DNA of 64,000 nt from Trichobilharzia regenti (Eukaryota > Platyhelminthes > Trematoda > Strigeidida > Schistosomatidae), in assembly GCA_944472135.2 (NCBI GenBank), contig OX235270.1, positions 73,293,168 through 73,357,167 of the forward strand, read 5' to 3'. A program made the position numbers and the translations under genes. Shown piece after piece: positions 1 through 8,775 of this stretch (its first letter is position 1; the number at the start of each line of letters is the position of its first letter). Under the pieces are notes generated by a model, which was not told the DNA's origin, made no database searches, and worked only from the letters and a program-made list of their open reading frames with translations.

Positions 1-1098
1 TGCTTAGGTAATATATATGTGTTTTTCCAAGTTTCAGGGTAGGTTTCGGTCACTAGTGAGATATTAAATATTCTAAGTAATAATACAATCATATCCGTAC
101 CACCGTTTTTGTATATGACGGATGGTATATCGTCTATCCCACAACTACTGTTAGCTTTTAATGTCCTTACCGCCGATGCTATATTTTGTATATTAAAGTT
201 TATTTCACCTAACTTGTAGTTATTTTTGCAGGTTATGTCGAGAATTGGGGACGGATGTGCTTTGGTGTTATTGGAGAACCACTCACTCAGGAGTTCACTA
301 ATGATCTGGGGATCATCATAAATTATACCTTCGTGTTCTAAATGACTGATATTGTTTTCTTCACCCTTCTTCAGCCGTTTTTGCAAGATTTTGCAGAGTT
401 CCTGGGTTTTAGAGGTGCCCTCTAGGGCTTTATTTTCCTCGACTTGTGCTTTCATTTTATGTCTCTCATCTAAATTTTTAAATATTTCGTGTATCAGGTG
501 TAATGCATTAAATTCTTTGTATAAATAAAATCTCCTTTTTAGTTTCCTTAGTTTTATTCGCGTTTTGCGATCTATGAACAGAGTTGGTGTCTTTAGGGCA
601 GATTTCAGGGGTGCGATTGTGTCTCTTACCGAACTGATTGTCTTGTAGAAGGTATTTATTATTACTTCTAAGTATTCACCCCAGTCTGAGCTTCTCAAGA
701 GCGTTGGTAGGAATTCCCAGTCGGCATTTCGATAGTCCCTATATTGATAGTAAACCGGGGAACTCTTAGGTGTGTGTTTAGTTGTTAGTTGTAAGGGTAG
801 GGTGCAGTACAGTATGTTGTGGTCACTGTTGTCGAGTTTATCCCTCACCTCTATCGAGATCGGCTCTATTTTGTGACAGAGGATTAAGTCGAGTATATTG
901 TTGTGTCGTGTTGGGAGGCGTACGCACTGCTTCCATCCTCCCACATCTATGGCTTCTAGGATCACCTCGTAGGTTCTCGGTCCAGTGCAGGTATCCCAGT
1001 TCACTCCAGGGAGGTTGAAATCGCCACAAACTAGTTTGTAGTCGAATTCCAGCTTAGGTACAACCTCTAGTATTTCTCCGATAACCGTATCAGTCGTT
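1..1098 (-). mobile_element. CR1-like non-LTR retrotransposon fragment (endonuclease to start of RT)
   Basis: Read on the minus strand, this block encodes the second half of an apurinic-type endonuclease followed by the linker and first RT blocks of a CR1-like LINE. Visible motifs are CGDFNLPGVNWD near 1030-1000, a SDHNILYC catalytic block near 830, and an RT entry block like SSCGIDDIPS near 150. The reading frame is largely open but not delimited by a start. The element runs off the left window edge. On its 5' side it abuts gypsy protease sequence at about 1098, so it is 5'-truncated or recombined there. SR1/Perere-type CR1 elements are known in schistosomes; the exact family is not assigned. 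Confidence 0.75.
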
Positions 1099-1310
1099 AT
1101 GATTAAGTCATGATGATTAAGTAGGTCCGTGCCAATGATTGGCATTGTAACGTCAGCGAGAAGGAAAATCCACCGAATAGGTTTGCGTAAACCTACGTTC
1201 AGATAGACGTATTTTCTACCAAAGGTTGCGATTGGTTTTCCATTCGCAGCCTGTAAGTTGAAAGTAGATTCCTTCTGTCGATCTGCTGCTGTAGCAGGAA
1301 AGACGCTGAC
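1099..1310 (-). pseudogene. C-terminal half of a Ty3/gypsy retropepsin, cut off from its active site
   Basis: The minus-strand frame gives VSVFPATA followed by a retropepsin flap-like region and the second conserved block IIGTDLL near 1110. The corresponding stretch of the CsRn1-like element at 27,200-26,960 aligns with it (VSVIPPS ... ILGADFL). The catalytic DTGA triad is missing here because it lies at about 2430-2445, on the far side of a 1,118 bp insertion. RT, RNase H and integrase do not follow: a CR1-like LINE begins immediately at the left edge. This is therefore a dead remnant of the element whose gag lies at 2658-3323. Confidence 0.75.
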
Positions 1311-2428
1311 TGGGAGGGTGGTGATTGCTAGTCGGCGGATATGATGGTGGGGATATATGAGAACCACCCTTATCTGTGGGACAGCACCCTATTGCTAAGG
1401 CTCCTGAGTTCGAATGGCTTCTGCAAAATGAGAATTAATAAAAAAGTAAAAATAAAAATAATAAAAAAAGAAATAGAAGTTGAAAATTATCTAAAGCCAA
1501 AGTTTGGATACGAACTATCGAATGAAAGTAATGGTGTGAGTCCGCTACTTCAGAAGGACATCTAACTGTATACTTCGAAAAAAGATATTATTAGGCCCTC
1601 ACTTTTCTTTTACATAGCTCACGCACTCTGACTTTTGTGTTTAACTCCTTTTAAGCCTCGTAAGTAGGTGAAATTATCACCTGTCCCTCACTTTAAACTA
1701 ATTGTTCGCAGGAATGACTGTAAAATATCGGGAAAATAATATTTCTTGAAAAAAAACAATAAAAAATGATGAACCCCATGCCTGTTATATATTTTGAATT
1801 ATTAATACCTTTTATATACTTATGCACCTGTTGCCGGTTTTCCTGTGTCTTCTTCTCTTTTCAAAGATACTGCTTTCAACGGAGGTACTGATACAGCGCA
1901 GCTATTCTCCACCTATTAGTGATATTGCTAGCTCATCTGGTGAATAACGGGGTCACCGATATTATAAAATCTGCTAACAAGTTCAAAGTCGGTCTCATGA
2001 ACAACTAGAAATGTCACAAATATGGTTTACTTACAGGTGAATTTAATGTTTAATAGACTTTGAAACACTTTATGAATCATTTGCTGATAAGTATTGTTTA
2101 TTCTGCATCTCCTATGTATCACGTCAGCACCTGTACAGAAATGCTACTTGCCTTCCCCAACTAACGCAATCATTTATAATTCCCGCGTGAAATAGACACG
2201 TATTTTTTTCAATCACCGTTTAGATTTGACGCTATATCTATTTTCTTATTTGTACACTTCATTTTAAATGTTTCACATTTACCAGTTTTCAACTTATTTA
2301 TAGATTAACAAATCATATTATATATTCTATAAGTTTTGATAAGTGTACGTATGTTCATGCCTGTAAAAATGGATGGTTTCTGTTCCAGAAATAAAAATAT
2401 TATATTATATTATTAAGTATTATATTAT
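1311..2428 (+). mobile_element. 1.1 kb insertion inside a gypsy protease; ends in LINE-like TATTA tail
   Basis: The retropepsin reading frame stops at 1310 and resumes at 2429, so the intervening 1,118 bp are inserted. The right end is a plus-strand LINE-like 3' terminus: a TGCCTGTAAA motif at about 2359, then an AATAAA-like string and a TATTA-rich tail. A second LINE-3'-end-like string (TTCTGCAAAATGAGAAT) occurs near 1419-1435, so the insert may itself be composite. No long ORF or RT motif was recognised inside, and I could not find a convincing target-site duplication. Confidence 0.5.
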
Positions 2429-2657
2429 TTCGGCGCCTGTGTCGACTAAATATCTAGTCTGGCTTATCACATCATTGATGTAAAGAAGGCGGCTAGTGCC
2501 ACCGGCGACAGTTACCGCTAACGCGTGCCGGCGGGATAGTTTTTCACAAACTTTGAGACATTGCCTAAGTTACGAGGCTTACGGCAACACCTCACTTCTT
2601 GGACATAGGTGTTGTGGTACCAGTACCAGTCAGGGTATCCAGAGAACGTGGTTTGGA
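2429..2657 (-). pseudogene. Gag Cys/His-box region and protease active site of CsRn1-like element
   Basis: Downstream of the gag frame the minus strand, read in shifted frames, shows a degraded Cys/His box (WYHNTYVQEVRCC) at about 2600-2560 and then RYLVDTGAE ending at 2429. The latter is the retropepsin catalytic block. The same order (Cys/His box then LVDTGAE) is seen in the better preserved element at 27,620-27,170. Frameshifts and stops separate it from gag. The frame ends exactly where the 1.1 kb insertion starts. Confidence 0.65.
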
Positions 2658-3323
2658 CTAAAATCGACCACGTGAGTTTCTGCGTTGAGGAGATTTAGGA
2701 CCACGGTCGGAGGAGTTAGAATACATGTTCGACCTAAACATCTGCTGGATGGAGTTGTATAACTCTATCAGTGCAGGATCCTTACTCGAAGTCTGCTTAG
2801 TGATCGAGCATATTTCGGGAACTGACCGTTTAGTTATTTCTAGAATCCTATCTGCAGAAATAGCTAAGTCATCTATTACAACACCCTGAAGTGTCACAAG
2901 TACGGTCTGTACAGACTGTGGCAGCTTGGTTAAGAAAAGTTCTCTAAATAGTCCTTCGTCGAACTGACTTTGGCCAACAACTTCTCTCATTCTTGTTAGC
3001 ATGCTCACGGCTGACTGATCTAACTCGTCCAGACGTTGTCGGTCCGTGAGAACGTTTCTCCTGAGGAGGGATGCTTTGAGCAACTCGTACGAGTTACTCA
3101 CCTCGGGACTCAACATCTGTGAGGTTACGTACTTGCTGAATTCCCGCGGTAGGGCGTGAATAACTGCAAGTAACTGTGAACGGTGACCGTTTATCCCATG
3201 CTCACAAAAATCTGCTTCAGCTAGCTGAAACCACGTTTCAGCATTATCTGGCCAGTATGGTACAAGCTGAATGGTTTTAGGAGTTGAGCGGATACGAATG
3301 AACTTGGGACTAAGATCACTCAT
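2658..3323 (-). CDS. Gag-like protein of a CsRn1/Boudicca-type Ty3/gypsy element
   Basis: An open frame of about 221 codons starts at an in-frame ATG (MSDLSPKFIR). It shows the layout of trematode CsRn1-clade Gag: a short N-terminus, a helical capsid-like region with LPQSVQTVL near its C-terminal third, and a basic tail (SPQRRNSRGRF). It resembles the Gag at 28,456-27,896 in order and spacing of motifs (LPQNVQQIL there). It would form particles and bind RNA. The open frame extends upstream of this ATG without another ATG, so this start is chosen. Pol is broken, so the element is non-functional. Confidence 0.7.
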   Translation of the reverse strand: MSDLSPKFIRIRSTPKTIQLVPYWPDNAETWFQLAEADFCEHGINGHRSQLLAVIHALPREFSKYVTSQMLSPEVSNSYELLKASLLRRNVLTDRQRLDELDQSAVSMLTRMREVVGQSQFDEGLFRELFLTKLPQSVQTVLVTLQGVVIDDLAISADRILEITKRSVPEICSITKQTSSKDPALIELYNSIQQMFRSNMYSNSSDRGPKSPQRRNSRGRF

Positions 3324-3425
3324 GACGAAAATTATGTCGAATAATATATGGTACAAGAACAAATACAAAATGGAACGAACTCACCGGGGTTATCTGCGGA
3401 TTTATCGTGGATGAAGTTCGCGGTT

Positions 3426-3435
3426 GGGCTCACCA
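3426..3435 (-). other. Putative primer-binding site of LTR element
   Basis: The minus strand reads TGGTGAGCCC. The identical 10-mer lies just inside the 5' LTR of the intact CsRn1-like element at 28,600-28,609, supporting a shared primer tRNA. The complementary tRNA was not identified. Confidence 0.5.
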
Positions 3436-3439
3436 GTTT

Positions 3440-6150
3440 AGAGGTTGGCTTACACAGCCTCTAATTTATTTGTTCTCGCGTACTTAAGACAAAGCAAAAG
3501 CCAACTTTTGATCATCCAAACCATGTAATATATTTCGGGACCAAAACAAGCCTTCAGACGAACGCTTAGCTGGCTAATAATCGTGCACGTGACACGATGG
3601 GGTACCAAATGGTGGGGATGCTTGGCCGGAAGCCTTCAGCTAAACAAGTCGACTTAAACAGTGTTGGGTCAGCATCCAATGGTGAGTGATTGTTGTGGTC
3701 AATAATTTTGCGGAATTATTTACCGCTACAAACTTAATCCCACATTAGTTTTCACGGTAGATTCTCATTCTTCAGTAAGCTCTGTTTTAATCCTCCTACG
3801 TAATTAAGCAGACGGAGATAATAAGCGGTTATTAAAACAGTCATACATTTATGTTTAACGAAAGCTTTTTGTTTCCAATTAGACCAACCAGTAACTGGAC
3901 AGAACTTAGGCCTCTTGGGACTTGTAAAGATTACATCTGATGATTAAAGAATTTATAGTTATTATTTCCCAGTGATAAGCATTGGTAATACTTTGACATA
4001 TACCAAGTTGATTAAATTGATATACTGGTAATAAGCAAATAAAGGTTTTTCAGTTGACAACATAAATTTTCATTGAATTGATAAAGCCGGGGAAGAACAC
4101 TAGCAGTATGGAACCGTTGACTGTAGAACTTCATTTCCAGTCATTGAGTCGCCTGTTCAAATTGTGACCCATTTACTCTTGTTGTGTTAATCACTTTGTT
4201 TTCACTTAACTCACTTTCGTGACACAACAATATTAAGTAACACACGGAAGTAACTATTATGTGTAATCCACTTAATGGATCACAACAGGCATGTCCTACC
4301 AGGTCAAGACCAGTGGCTAATGAAATTGTCACCGTTAGAGACTTACAACTCAACTCAGGAGAATCTTCATGCAAATATTTGCAAGGTTCTGGATATCAGT
4401 TTAAGCCCTCGCTACTCTTCGCAATCTTTCGCTAATTTTGATGGACTTTATTGAATGATGAATAGTCTGGAACAAATACATTAGGTTTCCCCACTAATAT
4501 ATTCACGAGGATGCCGGCAAAATATATGTTCACGGTAATATGCCTAATGAAGATAGTTTTTGTTTAAGCGGTTATATAGCATATCTCGTTCCCGAGGTGG
4601 TGCCAAATCCTTTATCTTCCCAGCATTTGGGTGGTTTATGTGATTCGAGATGGGAGTAGGATAAGGGTTGTTGCAGTGTATTTTCTTGCATAGTGTGGGT
4701 TATTCAGCTCATCTCTACATAGGCGTTATACACATCCATTGTTGTGAAAATTAGGTATAACTAATTAGTTTTAGGCTCCTGTAGTTGAAAAAGCGATATT
4801 ATTTATGCACTACGCTCGTAGAAATGCACAAAATTCTCTCGATATCCTAGACTTGTATATGTAATTTATCATATTGATGATGCCTGTAAACTGGCGTCTC
4901 TCATGTACAAAATGAGAATATACTATTATTATTATTACTAATTATCTTGAAGAAAGTAATAATTTTAAAGAAATTATACATATAAATGACTTATTACTAA
5001 TAGAGAACCTTGAAGGCTTGATGTTTGCGAGCGATTTTAGATTTTCAGATCTGAAATTGACTACAGGCAGTGGTTAATGTCGTAACAGTTATTCTATAAG
5101 ATCCAGGCTTTTAATAGAGAACAAGAGCACAGGCATAAGTTAGATATCTCTTCTGAGGAGCCTAAACTTTGTGATTTTCATACGTGGTTGATGGAATCGC
5201 TCGTGACACATCGAAGAAATCACTTGATGAACGAGAGAGGCTGCTAAATTTTCCGTTGGTTGTGTCCATTTTGATGCAGTATATACTTGAAGCTGTTCAG
5301 CCAAAGGTGTGGTACTAGTGGAATTTACATTGTCACATGGAATTTTGGAAGACGTAACTGCTTAATTCATTAAGTGGCATCGGCTTATCTTGATATCAGT
5401 GGGGGTTGAGACAAGAATAATACTACAGAGGGTCCTTCTGAGGGTAACGCAACTACACGATGCAATTTGCATTACCTTTCAGTCGAAAAGCAACTTGCAG
5501 CTGCATCTTACCGCTAGCACACTTGTTACGTGAGTTATATTAGTCCTGATAATCATTCATTTTCAGATCGCTAGGGTTTTCCAGGCTCCTTCAGGAATTA
5601 TCTGTGACTGTGAATGTTATGAAAGCTGCTTTTATCACTCATATTTTTAACCATTTATTTTTGAATACCCTATCTAGAGAAAACTTGTGATGTTCAGGTT
5701 CCCATCAAATGAATGGGAACACTGCAAATCGTTGAAAGGAAACTTCGTCAAGGTAAACACTCTGGAAAGGTTGAAACAAGTGTCGCTCCAGCCTCCATAG
5801 TTACCATATTTCAGATGTGTGATTCCTCTTTCAAAGTTCAAAATGATGCCGAAACGTGAATTCGGAATTTGCTTAGTGCTATACTTGACGAGAGGAACAA
5901 TGTATGTGATAATGAAAATCAAATAATAATGCCGTCGTGACCATAGAATGACAAGGGAGAATGAACTTTCATCAAAAACCTACGCAGAGTGTTTAACTTT
6001 CATACTACTCTTTTCTAACTGCAAAAATACGCCTCACTCACTTATTTGCAGAATTCTGTTGACGCCAGTTAACCTGATCACAGCAGTTCAACGCCTCCGA
6101 AATAACTACGATAACCAACTGTGCACACTTATTTGTTCGCTACTATTTTT
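3440..6150. other. Unassigned AT-rich region; may include degraded 5' LTR at its left end
   Basis: The first few hundred bases right of the primer-binding site should contain the 5' LTR of the gag element, but no second LTR copy is present to define it. Near 4884-4940 there is a LINE-like 3' terminus (TGCCTGTAAA, then AATGAGAATATA and an ATT-rich tail). Short ORFs at 4141-4374, 5674-5922 and 5948-6163 show no recognisable domains. No host exon was recognised. Confidence 0.4.
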
Positions 6151-6189
6151 AAAAAATGACTAGATGGAGGATTGATACCTGGGAAAGTG

Positions 6190-7270
6190 ATTGGTGACAT
6201 CATTACTATTATTGTATCCTTTAGTTCCTAGAGGAACATAGGGCTTCAGCTGCGCATATCTATTGCCTTCTGTTTTCTGCCAACTTTTCACCCCGCTCCA
6301 AGTCTGCCCACATGCTTTCATATCCTCTTCACATGACCTCCTCCAAGTCACCCTTGGACGACCAACTCACCGCTTCCCTTTCGGGTTCCACTCGAGGGCT
6401 TGTCTAGTGATGTCACTTGATGGTTTCCTCAGCCTATGGCCAGCCAATCCATCTCCATTTCTTCCTGCCTATTTGTTTCACAATCGGTTCCTGGTTGGTT
6501 CGCTCCTAGAGATCCCTGTTTCTGATCTTTCTGGCCCGCCGTCTGATCTTGAGTGGTATTGAGCGAAGACAACTGTTAATGAAGGTCTGAAGTTTGTATG
6601 AGATGCTCTTTATGACGCGCTGGCCAAGTCTATGATCCGTATAGTAGCACTGACTTTACACTGGAGTTGAAAATCCGGATCTCATTTTTGATGCTCAGTG
6701 CTGTTGACTTCCACACAGACTTAAGACTAATGAAAGCTTGTTTTGCTTTTCCGATTCCGGCTTTGATATCCTCGTCAGTTCCGTCTGCCTGTAGTTGAAA
6801 CGATGCTTCTCAGGTAGGTAGATAAAGGAGGTTGTTTCTTTCAGGTTCTTCCCATTTATGCTTATTGTTGTCTGTTGTTGTTGTTGCTGTTGATGTTGGC
6901 TAGGAATCTTCATCACCTCTGTTTTATCTATGTTCCCTTGAAGTCCTATCTTTGATGCTTCTTCTGCCAACTTGTTGCTTTTCACTTGCATATCTTCCAG
7001 TTTAAGGGAAATCACACATATATCATCGGCGAAATCCAGATCCTCCAAGTCTTTTGTGTCAGTCCATTTTATGCCTGCTCCCTCGTTGGTTGCCGTTGTC
7101 TGTCGCATTATCCAATCTGCTGCAATCAGGAAGATCATTGGTGATAGCAGGCAGCCTAGTCGCACTCCCGTCCTCACTTCGAAGACTTTCGTAAGTTTCC
7201 CGTTGTGGATTACTTGGCATGCAGCATTGTCGTATAACTGTTCGATGAGATGTAAAATTGTCGATGGGAC
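6190..7270 (-). pseudogene. RTE-like LINE family B, 3' part: RT palm to C-terminus
   Basis: The minus strand encodes the second half of an RTE-like reverse transcriptase. It includes [13 protein letters not shown], the catalytic FADDICVI, a polyglutamine run and a C-terminal [16 protein letters not shown] block near 6340. It matches the better copy at 37,845-36,690. Stops and frameshifts break the part between about 6690 and 6560. The 3' end lies near 6190, next to an ATTATTATT tail. The missing upstream part of the same element lies at 14,820-16,085, beyond a 7.5 kb LTR-element insertion. Confidence 0.8.
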
Positions 7271-7275
7271 CCCGT

Positions 7276-7630
7276 TGCCAGTCACGTCTCGTAAACCCTT
7301 AATGCCCAGCTCTTGCTACGCTCGGGCCCACGCTGTTCCTTGAAGATTTCAGAAACGCTTAGTAATAACGGACGAAAAAACCAAAACACCAATTGTTGAC
7401 TTGAGTATTCTATATTGTTACACCAACATATAAATCAAGTATGACTAAGGTCTGTGAACAAATATTACAATAATAAATCATAATATTACTTCTGACGATG
7501 TTTTACTCTTCTTTCTGAACAGCGGCCGATGAGACGATGACTGTCGTATTGATGCCTCCGCGAAAATTGGGGAAGTTGACTTTGAGCAAACAGCCAAGAA
7601 TTGATCGTTCAATCTTCAACTCCACTGACA
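7276..7630 (-). repeat. LTR 1 (3' LTR of left unit)
   Basis: This 355 bp copy is nearly identical to the LTRs at 10,870 and 14,464. Its plus-strand left end is TGCCAGTCACG and its right end is CCACTGACA. It is preceded, in element orientation, by the purine run GAGGAG, as expected of a polypurine tract. Confidence 0.85.
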
Positions 7631-8326
7631 CTCCTCGGCAATAAAGGGATCCAACCCTTTCTTCCATCACGACTAATACACGTTGACTCGGATGCCATAG
7701 CGAGAACCTGGGTCACACGGGCAGAGCGGAAATGGAAAACAAACAGAAAAGCCAACACACCACAAGCATACTCACAGCACAATCTCACACAACAATGACA
7801 ACCTGCGCCTCCAAACAGAGACCTCCTCTTGACATCTTGCAACACAATCGCCACTTGCTAGAATGACTCTTGCAGAATGCAACGTGACCATAGCAGCACC
7901 TCACGATACTCTACGCACATCCTCTTATCTATTCACTGCCAATTACCACTGAAATCGCTTGTCACTCATTCTGCCTCAGTTCTAGTAACGGTGACGTATG
8001 CGAGCCTCAGTCGTTTACACTCTTTCTCCCTGGCGTGTGAGATCGCAGCTAACAATTATCTCCGTATGCATTTCATTCTCAGCAATAGCCTCCCCGGCGT
8101 ATACGACCCATCTGCTGTCCTTAACATCAATCAATTCATTCACGGATGTAGAAGACAAGAAACAACTTCAGAATTAATCACGACGAAAATTTTAACAAAA
8201 TTACGCAATAACAACAAGGTACGAAAACAACGAGTAAACACAATGAATCCAAAAACACCAATTGATATGACACACCATACATATATACAAACAGTACACA
8301 CAAACTCGCAGTTCATGTCTTGATGG

Positions 8327-8775
8327 AATTCCTTTGAAGAATCGCAGGACTTACACCAGTACGCCTACAACCTTTCTCACGTTGACGATTGTAAGTTGTG
8401 GAATGTCCGGACACACACAAGATTAACCAACAATTACAATCATTGGAACTCACACAATTATTTAACACAAACATATGTACAATCACTACATCAAATGTTG
8501 TGGATTCTGACACGACAAACTACCCTTGAAGAACTGTAGGACTTACAGCAGTACGCCTACATTCCTTCTCAGGTTGATGATACAAGTGGAAGTCGTCCGG
8601 ACACAAACAGAATTACCAACAGCTAGATGACAGATGATACCAATTCAGTATATACAATATGAACATATGTACAAAATCACACACCAAGCACACTGGACTG
8701 CTCATTGATGCGCTACCCTTTGAAGAATTGTAGGACTTACAGCAGTACGCCTACAACCCTTCTCAGGTTGACGCC
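8327..8775 (-). repeat. Three ~190 bp repeats downstream of the Gag stop codon (left unit)
   Basis: Related blocks begin at about 8327, 8521 and 8708. Each opens on the plus strand with TTGAAGAA, then RGGACTTACA and CAGTACGCCTACA. The first two continue for about 190 bp with shared GTCCGGACACA and AACATATGTACAA strings; the third is cut short and runs up to the stop codon at 8776. On the coding (minus) strand each block contains a perfect GTAAGT splice-donor-like string. Confidence 0.75.

Noticed and set aside
782..1029. Overlapping ORFs on both strands (plus 782-1018, minus 838-1029)
   Set aside because: Both are out-of-frame shadows of the CR1-like endonuclease that reads CGDFNLPG on the minus strand.
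6972..7343. Plus-strand 123-codon ORF, with a similar one at 37,447-37,773
   Set aside because: Both are antisense shadows of the family-B LINE RT, shared because the LINE copies are related.
7530..7560. CCGATGAGACG in the BEL-type LTR as a hammerhead core
   Set aside because: The core would need CUGANGA; the sequence has CCGATGA and no matching GAAA arrangement.
7877..8323. 148-codon plus-strand ORF, repeated at 11,471-11,917
   Set aside because: It lies antisense in the non-coding 3' region of the Gag-only element, is present twice only because the element is duplicated, and has no recognisable domain.
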